A stretch of DNA of 64,000 nucleotides from Zasmidium citrigriseum. Taxonomy: Eukaryota; Ascomycota; Dothideomycetes; Mycosphaerellales; Mycosphaerellaceae. Below are positions 10,391 to 21,807 of the stretch, piece after piece. The notes under the pieces were generated by a model. It did no database searches. It was given only the letters and a program-made list of their open reading frames with translations, and was not told the DNA's origin. Each line of letters opens with the position of its first letter. The first letter of the stretch is position 1. The translations under genes and the position numbers were made by a program. Where the stretch lies: positions 310,001-374,000 of the forward strand of contig NHNW01000021.1 in assembly GCA_002786025.1 (NCBI GenBank). The letters run 5' to 3'.

Positions 10391-12180
10391 TTAACTGGTG
10401 CCCTGATACACACTAATATCCGCATTCACGAACCCAGCCGTAGGCAGCGCTGCGCATCCCGTCTCCGTACAAGCACCCACCAACGCCTGACTGGGCGTGA
10501 ACGTCGGCTGAAAACTCGAATTCCTCAGACTCGTCCCATCCGAATCCATCGCCTCGACCATGACCCACTGGTAGAACTTGTCAGCAATCCAGAGGGTCTC
10601 GAAACCGGCTTTGGGGGATCCGCCGATGGAATCGAAAGAGTCACCAATGTTCTGCGCGCCGTAGTAGCGCCAGGTGGCGACCTCTGTGGCGCCGTTCCAG
10701 GATGTGTAGATGTATGTTGGGGCACTGGTGTTGTAGGCATAGCTGTACACGGAAGGGACAGTATTGGCGGGTGTGCTGTTCCAGTTGTCGAAGCTGAAGG
10801 CTCGGTAGCTCATGATCTGTCCTTGAACATTGGCGAAAGAGGCGGCGAGGATGACGTTGCCGTCACCGTCGTGTTCGGAGATCTCGGGCACATCACCCCA
10901 GCCGTGGAAGATGTTGCCGTTGCTGAGACGTTGAGTGTTGCCTTGTGACAGGGAGGTAGTGTCGTACGGAGGGTATGTGATGGATAGAAGCTTGGCCGTC
11001 ATGTCCGTGTGGTTGAGGGAGATGATCTGGCCAGAGGACATACTTGCGGAGGCACCGTCGGCGGGATCGCCAAATCCGTTAAAGGCATTATCGAACAGGG
11101 AGATGACGCTCACGTCGTCGTTGTCACTGACCCATCTGGCATCGTGCTGGAAGCTGAAGTTGAAGCCTTGGAGCTCGTAGTCGGAATGGCCAACGAAGCT
11201 CAGCTGCCAGAGGATGTTCTGATCTGAGGCGTTGACGCAGTAGATGGTTCCGGTGTGTCGTGCTGAGACGAGGTAGTTTCCAGTTGTGAGAGACTTGTCG
11301 ACAGCATTGATGTGGAAGTAGTCGAAGCCGGATGTACCGCCTGTCATTTCATCAGTATATTCAACTTTCCGTCTTCGAGAGAATGTGTACTCACTGGTTC
11401 CCGTGCCAGAGACGTCAGACGTATTGGGCTTGATCACGGTATCCATGAGATCCACATGGTTGAGAGAATACCACTCGAACAAGACCGCGCCAGATTCAAC
11501 GTCGATCTCCTGGAAACCCCCCTCCATCACCCAGCCAAGGCCAGTTGTGAAGTTGAATGGCGACATGTCGTACGGGACAGTCTGGTAGAAGGTAACTAGA
11601 GCGTGCATTCCGTTGTCGCACAGATGGAACTCATGTTCGTCGACCTAATTGCCGTCAGTCCGGTATCCAAAACATGAGAAGACTGTGTACGTACTGGCAT
11701 AGCTCCGCGTCCCGTCTGAACAGTCTGCACGATGCGATAGTTGCTGTCCAGAATCACACCCATACCAGCTGCATATCCTACTAGATCCGAGCCAAGCATG
11801 ATGCAGAGATGGGGCGAACCGTCATATTCGCAGACGTGCATGTTGTGGGCATTGCCGGGCATGATGCCGTAGCCATCCCAGACTAGATTGCCTTGTTTGT
11901 CGTAGATGCGAGGTCCAGAGCCGACGAAATCATGGCCATACGGGCCCAAGAAGATCAGGCCATCTGCCTGTCCGTCCTTGCTGATGGTGACATTCATTGC
12001 TGGCGCCAGTGATTGCGGTCTCTGTGACAAGTTAGCCGGTATTTCCCATGCAGCTTATGGTTGTCTTGCCGTGAAGTAGTGAACAAGTGGCTCAGTGGCG
12101 TTGTCCAGGAACTGTTCTGCCAGAGCTGATGGTATGCTGGCCAGCGCAGCACAAGCTGCTGCTAAGAGCCACGACCGCAT
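10391..12180 (-). CDS. Secreted arylsulfotransferase-family protein (Arylsulfotran_2 type)
   Basis: Exons 12180-12070, 12021-11695, 11644-11395 and 11340-10391 give 545 residues. An N-terminal signal peptide (MRSWLLAAACAALASIPSALA) targets secretion. The fungal arylsulfotransferase fold, a beta-propeller related to bacterial PQQ-like ASST, is shown by FTRPQSLAPAMNVTIS, MPVDEHEFHLCDNGMHALVTF, FDYFHINAVDKS, GNYLVSARHTGTIY and FSFQHDARWVSDN. The conserved His of DEHEF, DYFHIN and QHDAR are candidate active-site residues by family analogy. Intron 1 (12022-12069, 48 nt) has a GC donor instead of GT with a GCTAAC branch point; intron 3 (54 nt) is stop-free and in frame. Several NxT/S sites suit a secreted glycoprotein. 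Substrate unknown; many fungal members are untested. Confidence 0.9.
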
Positions 12181-13542
12181 GCTGGCTGCTTTGGTCGATT
12201 CGAGGCGCAAGGGTGGGTGGCTCTCTGGTGTCGAGCGAAAGAAATAGACGAGCGCCAGACGTGAGGTGGCAGCAGAGAGTGTCTGAGATGGAAGCGAGCC
12301 TCACACTGCAGCAGTCTTTGGAACAACACCGCTCTCAAGTTGAAAGGATGGATGTTGTAGGTGAAAGGGCTCGACGGTGCCACAGTCACCCTCGCTTGTT
12401 TGCTCAAGCTTTCAAACCAAGGAAGGTGCGTGAAATGGGGGCGCAAAAAGGAAACAGCAGAAGAGCACTTGCCTAAAGTCCAGCCTGATGATGCGTAATC
12501 TATCTCGCCGCATTGGAAGGTGCGTCCTCGGACAGTGCATTGGTACTAGTCGCCTGCATGCATGCGGTCACGGCGACTGTTCCAAGGCAGGACCTGCGTC
12601 TACCACCTGCGATCGACAAGAAGATGGTAGACGAAATCCTTCCTACAAACTTCGTTGCGAGTACCGGACCTCAGCTCCGATGCACAGGAGCGGCGGATGA
12701 TACGTCGTTACATCCTCTGCTAGGAGGTACGCCAATCCGCGAGCGCGTACATGTCAAAATCATCGTCATCTTCGTGCATTCTACCATGCTGGCGGTTCGC
12801 AGTGCAAGATGGGAAGGCATTGCGATCGGACGGATGCCGGCGATAAGTCTTGCGTAGTGGGGTCGATCACGCGAGTGGCTTGCAGTGGGGTGAACGTTGG
12901 AGGTGGTGGGGAGCGGTATGGCCGACTCTACAACACCCAAGCCGGGCCAGCAGCCGAACAGAGGCAAAGAGGCCTCTCATCATAGCCGAAGTCCTCGAGA
13001 GATGGACTGTGGTGTGCGGCGTCTGGGGCAAAGTCCAGCGAGCCCGCCGAGCTGGCGAGCGGAACAGAAAAGATCGCCGCCGCGCCGCGTCAACGTTTTG
13101 TCGTCGCCACACGACACTCCATCATCGTCGGTAGAGACATTCGCCGGTCCTTGATTCCAGCATTGGACTGCACTGGCTGCATCAAGTAGGTACACGCTCT
13201 CGAAAGAGTCAAGCGTATGCTGACTGAAATCTTGTAGGAGTCCTGGCGCCAGTCTCCACTGACGGCCCGTCAAGTCTTTGGAGCTCGGAGGAGGAAGTGG
13301 TAGGCTCAAATGTAGGGTTGACCATCTGGGTAGACAAAGGTAAGGTCTATGGAGTGACTTTCACGAAGTGAGGTGAGATTATGCTGTACGCTGCCACCTC
13401 CTGCCAAGACCGCATTCGTTCCATCCCAACGGTGAGGCCCGTGCTCAAACCTTCTGCTACAGCTGGGAGGTGAATGATCATGACGACCATCAACAACAAC
13501 TTACTAGACATCGGATTCGCCGGAAGCTTGTAACGATAAGCA
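12181..13542. promoter_or_regulatory. Divergent promoter region between two secreted-protein genes
   Basis: 1.36 kb separating the starts of the arylsulfotransferase (minus) and SMP-30-like (plus) genes. It must contain both promoters. A canonical intron signature occurs at 13,186-13,237 (listed separately). I find no convincing additional coding sequence: open frames here overlap in several phases and show no family resemblance. Confidence 0.5.
13186..13237 (+). other. Candidate 5' UTR intron of the SMP-30-like gene
   Basis: A 52-nt segment with GTAGGT donor, GCTGAC branch point at 13,219-13,224 and TAG acceptor, matching the coding-sequence introns of this window. No ATG-initiated frame continues through it, so a 5' UTR intron of the gene starting at 13,543 is the simplest reading. 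A non-coding RNA is the alternative. Confidence 0.35.
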
Positions 13543-14757
13543 ATGATAACTCTGGCGCTCATGCTGCCAATCTTGGCCTCTTTACCTTTGGCAGCAACAC
13601 AATCAAACTTGACCGCCACCATCCCAGTTGAGTACACATACCTGCTTCCTCGACCATTCAACAACAGCTTCACGCAGCCCTTCGTAGATACGAATGTTTC
13701 CAATCCCTCCGTATCAGCCCTATTGTCGACGGCTCGAAACTCCAGCTTTATTTCCTACAGTAAAGAGTTCGACGAGATTCTAGGACCCACACCGCAAGTT
13801 CGTCTTGTTGCAGAAAGCGATCGACCTTTCGCCTTCGAAGCCGGCATCTGGGTACCATGTACGAACCAGATCTGGTTTACAGCTTTCCTCAATCCTGTGC
13901 CTGGATACCTGTCGATTCTTGATCTCAACACATTAACGACATTCCAACCCAACCTCACCGGTCCAGCAGCTTCAATCCCCGTCAATCCCAATGGAGGCTA
14001 TTACTTCGACGGGCTAGTCTATCTCACCTCCTTTGGCAACACCACCACATCCCCAACCATCGTCTCAATAGACCCGCACACCTACGAAACAAAAGAAGTC
14101 ATCAATTCATTCTTCGGCCTCCCTTTAAACGGTCCCGACGATGTAACACTCGCACGATCCCGAACCACAGGCCACCCATGCCTCTTCTACAGCGACTTCT
14201 TCTTCGCCGTCGAAGGGCTGGAAGGATCCTGGCCTGGACCGCAACAGCTGCCCAACGCCGTCTACCGCCTCACATTTGAAGATCAAAGTCTTCAGATGGT
14301 CATCTCGCCCATGGACATTCAGACCCCAAATGGCCTTGCTGTCAATCGGCAGAATACTCTGCTCTACGTATCTGACGGTCCAGATTCTGCAGTCTTTGGT
14401 GAACCTTACAATAGCACCTCCGGCTCTCCAGGCTTGTACGTCTTCGACCTTGGAGGAGATGATGGCTGCACGCCGATAAACAAACGGCTTTTAGGCATCG
14501 CTCGTCAGGGTTTTGTGAATGGCATTAAGATTGATGACTACGGAAGGATTTGGGATAATGAGTACGAGGGAGTGGTTGTGAGGAGTCAAAGCGGGAAAGT
14601 CTTGGGCGTTTTCAATGTTGTGGATATTGTGGGGACTGATGGCCCTGATGTTGCTACGGGGGCGAATTTTGCGTTGGCGAGGGATGAGCTGTTTATTCTA
14701 GGCTTTGAGAAGATCTATGCCGTCAAGCTGGGGAAGAGTGTGAAGACGTGGTATTGA
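13543..14757 (+). CDS. Secreted SMP-30/gluconolactonase-like beta-propeller protein
   Basis: Intronless, 404 residues, beginning with a signal peptide (MITLALMLPILASLPLAATQS). The body matches the fungal SMP-30/gluconolactonase/LRE-like family, calcium-dependent six-bladed propellers that hydrolyse lactones or related esters. Motifs include FEAGIWVP near the first blade, LNGPDDVTLA, TPNGLAVNRQNTLLYVSDGPDSA (the NGL...YVSD signature with candidate metal ligands Asn and Asp) and GFVNGIKIDDYGRIWDNEYEGV. Many NxS/T sites support secretion. It is divergent from the secreted arylsulfotransferase and may share its regulation, though only adjacency shows this. Substrate cannot be told from sequence. 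Confidence 0.88.
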   Translation: MITLALMLPILASLPLAATQSNLTATIPVEYTYLLPRPFNNSFTQPFVDTNVSNPSVSALLSTARNSSFISYSKEFDEILGPTPQVRLVAESDRPFAFEAGIWVPCTNQIWFTAFLNPVPGYLSILDLNTLTTFQPNLTGPAASIPVNPNGGYYFDGLVYLTSFGNTTTSPTIVSIDPHTYETKEVINSFFGLPLNGPDDVTLARSRTTGHPCLFYSDFFFAVEGLEGSWPGPQQLPNAVYRLTFEDQSLQMVISPMDIQTPNGLAVNRQNTLLYVSDGPDSAVFGEPYNSTSGSPGLYVFDLGGDDGCTPINKRLLGIARQGFVNGIKIDDYGRIWDNEYEGVVVRSQSGKVLGVFNVVDIVGTDGPDVATGANFALARDELFILGFEKIYAVKLGKSVKTWY

Positions 14758-14893
14758 GATCGCAGGAGACTCCGCGCAATTTAACGACGACAGCACTACA
14801 GATACGCCTGGAGGCAATGCTAACAGCTCTTGCATACATCTCTTGAGTCCCTGCTCCATTTCTATGCCGGCGCCAAAGCCTTTCAATTCATGA

Positions 14894-17588
14894 TCATCGA
14901 CCCTTGTCTTTAGCAAAAAACTCCTCGAACGTCGTAGCCGCCAACTGCATCTCCTTGCTGACCCTAAAAGGGCCTTTGACTTTCTGCTTCTCATGGGCGA
15001 GATATGCCTTGGCATTCCCGTCCAAGAGCATCATCGTCATCGCAACGTATCCGTGATCATTCGAGTCACCGGGGCTTTTGATGCTGGGATATGTGATGCC
15101 CAGACGGAGCTGAGCCTGTTCGCGGATCTGTTGCATCAACTTGTTACAGGTCTTGGTCAATGTGATGTAGTCGATCTCCATTGCCTTAATCACTACTGGG
15201 AGGCGCTTTTCGAAAAGTCTGAGGATTTGAAGTGGCTGGAGTCTGCGTTCGCGGGCTACTTTTGCACCTTTGATTGCAGAGCGCTCTGGCTGATCGGTAT
15301 GTCCAGAGACTTGATCTTCCAATTCAAACAAAGCTCTCTCGACAGTGCCCGTCTTCTCGAAGAGCTGCTTGAGTGAATTCGAAGAGCTGCTAGCACAGAA
15401 CTTCCAGGCTTGCTTCTTATCGAAATTTCTGGAGTTGCCAGTCAAGCCCGTTCGGTATGCCATCCGACGGCAAAGATCGATCGACGTTGTGGGTATATCG
15501 TTGGCGAACAGGGGTTTGCAGTGTGTCTCCATGATGTGTTGCATCTCTGGCCACGCCATCTCCGTCAGTTCGAGTTGCCTGAACGCATTGTAGAGATGAG
15601 CGGCGGCAAATATGGACATGTGGTGATTGGCAAGTGAAATCCCTGCCTCTTCCACCAGGCTTGCAAGCTTGAGACTCAGCGAACCACAGTGCATGGCATT
15701 GTGCGAAAGCAAAAAATCTCTCTCGGTGGCCGGGTAGATCTTTTCGACATTGAGCTTCTCAAAGTTCCTCTCGTGTTCTTCTGTCGGTTTCTCATCCAGA
15801 TCTATGCCACGCTCCAGCATACGTTTTCGCACAATCGGTTGCCATTCTGGTGGAAGGTCTTCAATCCCAACGTACTTGCTTTGGGCGTTGGGATTCTGCT
15901 CAAGCATCTTCTCCTTGAATGCGGACATCAAAGGATCACTGATATGACCCTTCAGGAGGCGATACAGTGCCATCATGTGGTTTCCATCTCTCGCGAGCCA
16001 GCGTACTTCACCCGTGTTCAAAGCCCCCGATGCATCAATCCGGAACCCGATGATTTGCTCTGCCCTTTTGCCTGCGTCGAGGAGTCGACTGTGGAAACTT
16101 GGCCGGCCTTGAGTATCACAGATTTTGACGATGTCAAGAGCGACGCGGCACGTGAACACCGTGCTTGTGCACACTCTACCGGTGGTCCAGAGCTCGCGGG
16201 CACTCCTGATGAATTCATCTTCAGTATCGGGCAAGCTTCCGCCGTCATCCATACCAGACTTCCTGACCATGTCTCCGGCCTGCTCAATGAGAAGAACATC
16301 GAGCAGAAGCTGAGTCAAAGTCTGGTCCTCTTCTTCTCGTTCCTTGTAGCCCCGTATTTGCAGAAGGTCTGGTCGGGCAATGTATGAAAATCGCATCGGC
16401 GGCACCGGAGGAGGCCACATCAATTTGTCTTTTGTCTTGTGGCTAACCTCAGCAAATTTGAGGAGAGTTCTGGCCTTGGTTAGAAGATGAAGTCGTGAAA
16501 CGGTCTGTGCTCCAATGCCTTTGGTGTGGCAAGTACCGTTCGAGGATCCTCCCCTGCCAAGATAGACTCTGTGTAGAAGACCGGCAATGAGAGTGTCGTG
16601 TAATCATCGTCAAAGGTGTGCCGGCCCACTCGGCGAGCAAGCGCCTCTTTCTCCAGGCGCTTGACAATGTTGATAGCAGCTTGCGTGACCACGGTGGCCA
16701 CATTGAGCGACAGCTCTCCTTTCTCGAAGCGACGCCAGGTGCTTTTGATCTCTTCCAGGATGGCATGCAGGTCTTCAAAGAAGCAGAAAAGCACGAAGGT
16801 ATCCTCATAGTCATCACACTCGTCTTGCAGCTCATAAACCTCGTATGTCGGCTTCGTCTTCTGTTTCGGGCTTTGCCTCGTAGCTGAGAACGACACGTCC
16901 TGTGGAGTGATTGGGTGTTCATCGTCAAAATCTTCCAGATCTAGAGAGTTGAAACGATTGCTAAAGAATTCTGTCAACCAGTGCTTGCTTTGCATCAAGA
17001 GCAGGGTATCTATGCGTACCTCAACTTGATCAGGTCACGAGGGTGAGCATTTTCTTTCTGCTTCGTGTTTGCTGCCGCCGCCGGATGGTCGGTGCCCCGT
17101 AAAAGGTCCAAAGCATTCTGCAGAACGTCGATGAAATGCTGATGCTTCTCGTTGGCGGCGCTGGCAGCGCCGGTACGAGCAAACCACGTAGCGCACCGTC
17201 GACGTGCTGCTATGGCACGCTCTGTGACCTGTCGTATTGGCTTTGGTAGAGTGGCGAAGGTCGTGCCACAATCGGCGACAGCTTTTGCTTGATTCAGGAG
17301 CTCGACGGTGTTTACGCCGCGTCTCACATCTTTGGGAGGAGCAGTGGTCGACTGAGGTGGCTTGGTCGTCGTGGATTCTTTTGCTAGCTTTCTAGCTTTG
17401 CCCTTGAGCCGCTGTGATGTTGGAGCATGGACTTCAGTTGGAGCAGAAGTCTTGTGGGACCCTGCGGAGGTAGGAGCCGGTGACTTGTAGCCACAAGCCT
17501 CTGCAGCTTGATGGAGCCATGTCGTGAAGCAGTCCGTATCGTCCTTGTACTGCTTGTAGCTGCTTGACAAGAAGCTTGGAAGACTCAT
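14894..17588 (-). CDS. DUF6604 domain-containing protein
   Basis: Exons 17588-17020, 16960-16537 and 16474-14894 give 857 residues. The N-terminus MSLPSFLSSSYKQYKDDTDCFTTWLHQAAEACGY is the hallmark of the fungal DUF6604 family. The first join restores DLIKLSNRFNSLDLED and the second restores EDPRTARTLLKFAEVSHKTKDKLMWPPPVPPMRFSYI; the WPPPVPPMR segment is also conserved in the family as I remember it. Introns are 59 and 62 nt, the second with a CTAAC branch point. The rest is mainly helical with no catalytic motif I can name. Function is unknown for the family. Its 3' end is 137 bp from the convergent SMP-30-like gene. Confidence 0.85.
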
Positions 17589-18140
17589 TGTGATGTGTTC
17601 GTATGCCGCTTGTGTGAGTACCGAAGGATTGTTGAGATTCAAGAAGTGAGGTAGTCGCAGACCCAGACACTAGCGCAGTACAGGGGTTGGGCGTACTTGC
17701 CTTGCTCCTGACCAGCGCGACTTCGAGTGAGCGACGACACGATCAACCTTCCACATGACGTTTTCTGAGCTGTTTGCCGTCAATGTTTCATTCCGACCTA
17801 TTCTGAAGTCTGCTATGCTGCATGTGCTGCAGACCAATCTTCGCTACATGCGGCAGATCTCCCCGACCAAGCCATGGTGCAACAACTCCAGATGCAACGA
17901 AGATTGGTAGAAAGGCCCCTTTTGAGCTAGCCCGTGCCGCTCATCGTGTATTCGTAGTAGAAGAATGCCAATTTGGATGACCCTTGTGACCCACCGTGAC
18001 CGTCCCATTTCAAAGCTTCCACCTTGCACCAACTTCAATGTCCGGCTACCGGTCAAGGTCGTCAATCCAGTGAGGCCATGCTGTCGTTCTGGTACGATAC
18101 GTTAAAACGTGGGTATATGGGTCGTGACGTCGTAATGCAA
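17589..18140. other. Intergenic region
   Basis: 552 bp containing the DUF6604 gene promoter (minus strand) and the 3' flank of the CNBP-like gene. No further coding sequence or recognisable element seen. Confidence 0.4.
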
Positions 18141-19112
18141 TCAAGCAGTGCACTGGGCCTGGACGTGGCCTGGCTGCTTGCAGCGGTAGCAAGTGCGCTC
18201 GGCCGTCGTCTCAGATGGGCACTCGCGCGAGAGATGGCCAACCTCGCCGCCTGCATCATCATTAGCATGGAGTTCTAAGTTTGTTGAGGTCAACCCACAG
18301 TTGTAGCACTTCTGGCCCTGGTTGCAGTCTCTGCTCATGTGGCCATAGCCGCCGCAGCTGTAGCAGGTAGAACCTCCGCTGCCGCCACCGAAGCCGCCGC
18401 CGAATCCACCCTGGCGACCACCGCCGAAGCCGCCGCCGAAACCGCCGGCAGAGCAGTTGCGAGCGATGTGTCCGACCTTACCGCACTGCAGACATACTCG
18501 TTAGTCTCATTCTGTAACGATCTCCATCCATTGAACCAACCTTGTAGCACTCCTGGCCGGAGCCACCGCCGCCAGCAGCTCCGCCGAAACCACCACCAGA
18601 GCCGGTGGGGCAGTCGCGGGAGACATGACCTGGCTCGCCGCACGAGTAGCAGGCCTGTGATGTCGTTAGTCCAGGTCAGTCGTGATGTAAAGGTTGATTC
18701 CCACCTTGTCCTTGGGAGCCTCAGTGCACTCGCGAGACAGATGGCCCTGGCCGCCGCAGTTGTAGCAGGTCTGCGTTGCTGTCAGTGAAAGGATTCCTGA
18801 TAGAAGAGGATTGTACCTACGGGAGTACCCTTCTGTGGGCATTCTCTAGCCTGGTGAGATGGGTCGCCACCTGTGGATATGGTCAGCCGCACAATCTTGT
18901 GCACTCAATAATGGCTTGGCGTGTGGGCCGCAAGCGAATGCTGAAATTTCGAGGCATCCACAGCGACTTGAGAGATTGAGGTGTGGATGGAGTTGCCGTC
19001 GTAAAGGGGGCAATTGAAGGCAAACAACCGCGAATGAAGCCGCTGATGTCGAGGCGCCTCGAGGGTACTCACAGTTGTAGCAGGCACGGCCACCGGATCC
19101 GCCGAAAGACAT
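18141..19112 (-). CDS. gis2: CCHC zinc-knuckle nucleic-acid-binding protein (CNBP/Gis2/Byr3 type)
   Basis: Six exons (19112-19073, 18870-18821, 18770-18705, 18654-18541, 18485-18299, 18250-18141) encode 188 residues with seven CX2CX4HX4C knuckles: [84 protein letters not shown] and [14 protein letters not shown]. Gly/Phe-rich RGG-like linkers lie between knuckles 3-4 and 4-5. This is the architecture of yeast Gis2, fission yeast Byr3 and animal CNBP, which bind single-stranded nucleic acid and mRNA and affect translation. Introns are 48-55 nt except the first (202 nt); the last is in frame and stop-free. Introns 1 and 5 split the second Cys codon of knuckles 1 and 6 at the same base. Confidence 0.93.
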
Positions 19113-19748
19113 GGTTGCAGTGATGTGTGGTGTCGGTTTGAGTGGTTCGCAGTTGGTTGCTTGTAGGTTCGAGGACGAAGAAGCGTTGTTTGTGGAAGTC
19201 GAACTGAGAAATTGAAGTTAGCGAAGCGACCCCACATGCACCATGCACCATGACATGCCGCCGCCATGGCTGCGCACAGGGACGTCGGGGAGACCTACCG
19301 CCCGGGTTGATGTTAGCTGACTGGTGACTTCGACAGTGAGGCCAGCAGCAATGGTGTTGAGCGAGGAGAGTGCTTAGCTGAGCAGGCGTGGGTAGATTTT
19401 GCTGGGTGTGGAGTGGAGCCGTTTGTCTGGCCGCCGCCGTGTTTGATATTTCTCAGAACTAAGTTCAGAAAAAGGCCCTAGCGCCCGCCGGGATGGCGCG
19501 ACACGTGGCTGAAGCTTTGACTGGTCCGTCTGCTGATCTGGAACAGGCAGGAGCGCCTCGTGAAATTCATGCATGCAGCATGTGATGCTCGTGATAATGG
19601 AAGGAAGGAGAGTATGGTCTTTGAAAGCAATGTGAGGGGACTGCATGTGATTGATTTTCATGTGCTAGCATTAGAGTCATTGAAATGAGCTTGTGGCCTT
19701 CATTCCATCAGATCTCAGTGTGCTACGTCTGGTGTCCTGTTCTATGAA
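19113..19748. other. Promoter region of the CNBP-like gene
   Basis: 636 bp between two minus-strand genes: the CNBP-like promoter and 5' UTR, then the 3' flank of the F-box gene. No coding sequence seen. Confidence 0.4.
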
Positions 19749-21495
19749 TCATGTAAAATCATAAACCATTAGGGCCTGTTTTCCCTGACTCTGCTCCTTC
19801 AAGACCACCACTGCCTCATCATCAAAGCCAATCCATCCTCTGGAGAGCGTCAACTCCGATGCGTCTTCAATTGAGGATTCTTGCCCGCAGCTGTTTCCAA
19901 CTGGGCGTTGCTGCATTGCCTTGCTGATGAGGTCCAGCCCAGACTGTGGCTGGATACCGACTTTGTGATTCCTGGAGTCCGGCTTGATCTGAACACTGAG
20001 ATCTCCGCTAGCGAGTCGCTTCTTCGCGGCAGACGAGGCAAATCCACCTTCCAGCTCCCAGACACGCAGTTCATCTCCCCGCTTGCTGACTGACACGGCT
20101 TTGCCGCGGCCACCGACATATGCTCCAGATACTGACGAAGTATGACCCCAAAGTCTGCTGCCAGCACTGATCGAGAGTGTGTCTGCTGTTGAGGTGACCA
20201 AGTACAGTGTGAGGGTATTGTCCGGATGAGAAACCAACAGATACGGATGCGTGTATGATAGCGACGTAGGTTTCGAATGGATATGCCTCAGCTCTAGCGC
20301 GGCAGATCCTGCTGGTCCAGGAGTGAAGGCGGTCAGATGATGGACCATCGGTCTACTTGAGAACGCCAGCGGTCGGTAGTGTTGATCAATCGCAGAAGCA
20401 ATTCGCGAGTCCAGGAGATCACCAGTGGAAGTGACTTTGACCTCTTGCATCCCGACTGTCCAGCCACTCAAGTAGGTTGGCAGTGCGTAGGCAATGCATA
20501 CGACTATCGCTGATGCTGTGGTCCTCAGCGAGGTCGAAAGTGGTGGCCAGACGGTGTGCGACTTTAGAGAGTGCAGTAGTCGTGGAGGGTGACGAATTTG
20601 TCCAGTCGGCGAGTCGTCCGCGAAGCGATACAGAGAAAGTATCTGAGTAGCCGTCATGGTGACAACAAATGGCCAAGACAACGCGGAAGATGATATTACT
20701 CCGTTCGAAGATGGTTCGTGCGTGTACTCGTGCTCGAAGGTGGCGTCTCTGTGCCGCAGTATGTAAAGACTGAATGATCCATCTTCAAAGCCAACAATCA
20801 ACTTGATGGCAGCTTGATCGGATTCAGACTGGGAGTCGATCGTCAACGATGTTGGGGGTGGCTTCGACGACGGGAAAGCCAGCTGGGCCATACGATGCCT
20901 CGTGCCCTTTGCAGACCATGCCCGCAGACCGTCGGCTTGATCTGCGGTGTAGATGATCCCATCATGCATCTGTACGAGGATCGGAGGTATCGCAGGCTGT
21001 TCTGCTACTGGTATCTCATTGACTTCACAACTTCCTTTTGACCAGTTGTGTCGGAGTTTGTATTGTTTCTTCCAGTTGGTTCGGACACCGCTCTTAACTA
21101 AGTACTCCTCGCCCAGCCATCTCGACGCCCGTGAAGCAAAGTTGAGACTATCACTGGATGCTCCTTGCTCTTTGAGGCCGGGTAGTCTGCTCGCGCGAGG
21201 ACGGATGAAGCGGTTGTAGTAATGCGATTTCCAAATCTGCCCGTCTCCGGCTAGCTTCAGATATTTGTGACAGAGCCTTGAAGTTTAGCCTTGTCCCAAG
21301 CTACAATACTCAAGTAGATCCATCGACATACCTTTGACAAACTACAAGCTCAGATATGGGGAGAAATGAGAGTACCTTGAGGAGCAACTCGTCGCTGAGA
21401 CTCGACAGGCGGTCAGGCGAAGACGGCTTACTTCGCTTGCTCGACGGCTCTTCGCGCGCAACGTCATCTTCGTCCGCTCTCTGCCTTTTCGTCAT
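19749..21495 (-). CDS. F-box protein with probable C-terminal beta-propeller
   Basis: Exons 21495-21332 and 21276-19749 give 563 residues; the 55-nt intron joins ELVVCQR to LCHKYLKLAGDGQIWKSHYY. Residues about 30-75 (LSSLSDELLLKVLSFLPISELV...DGQIWK) form an F-box, which recruits Skp1 in SCF ubiquitin ligases. The N-terminus is Lys/Arg-rich and could act as a nuclear signal. After residue ~150 the chain shows repeating strand-like units (GIIYTADQADGLRAWSAKG, GFEDGSFSLYILRHRD, GDELRVWELEG) consistent with degenerate WD blades, the usual substrate-binding part. Substrate unknown. It diverges from the CtIP gene across 312 bp. Confidence 0.85.
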
Positions 21496-21807
21496 GTTTG
21501 GTCTCGCGATGGAGTTGAGTGAGGTCAGAACATGCTTTGTTCATCACGGTGCAATGAGGAAGGCGCGAGCCAGTGCACGGCCCTTGGCGTTCCCCGGGAT
21601 CTCTCGGGTCTGACTCGGCTCGGTCCGCGGCACGCGTCTCCCTGACGCGAAGCAGGCATCATCGGACGCGATGTTCTGTCCCGACTTCCACCTCGAAACA
21701 TATTTGGATTGACCATCGCCGGAGGCCTCTTGATGCTGGAAACTGTCGACTAGCCACACGTGGATACGCTCACAAAACGAAGGCATGACTATCACAAACT
21801 CGGCACC
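21496..21807. promoter_or_regulatory. Divergent promoter between F-box and CtIP/Sae2 genes
   Basis: 312 bp between two opposite start codons, so both promoters are packed here. No specific binding site identified by eye. Confidence 0.5.

Noticed and set aside
16480..16536. Continuation of DUF6604 exon 2 through to the TAA near 16,480
   Set aside because: A 62-nt intron with CTAAC branch point removes it and restores the family segment ARTLLKFAE...WPPPVPPMR.
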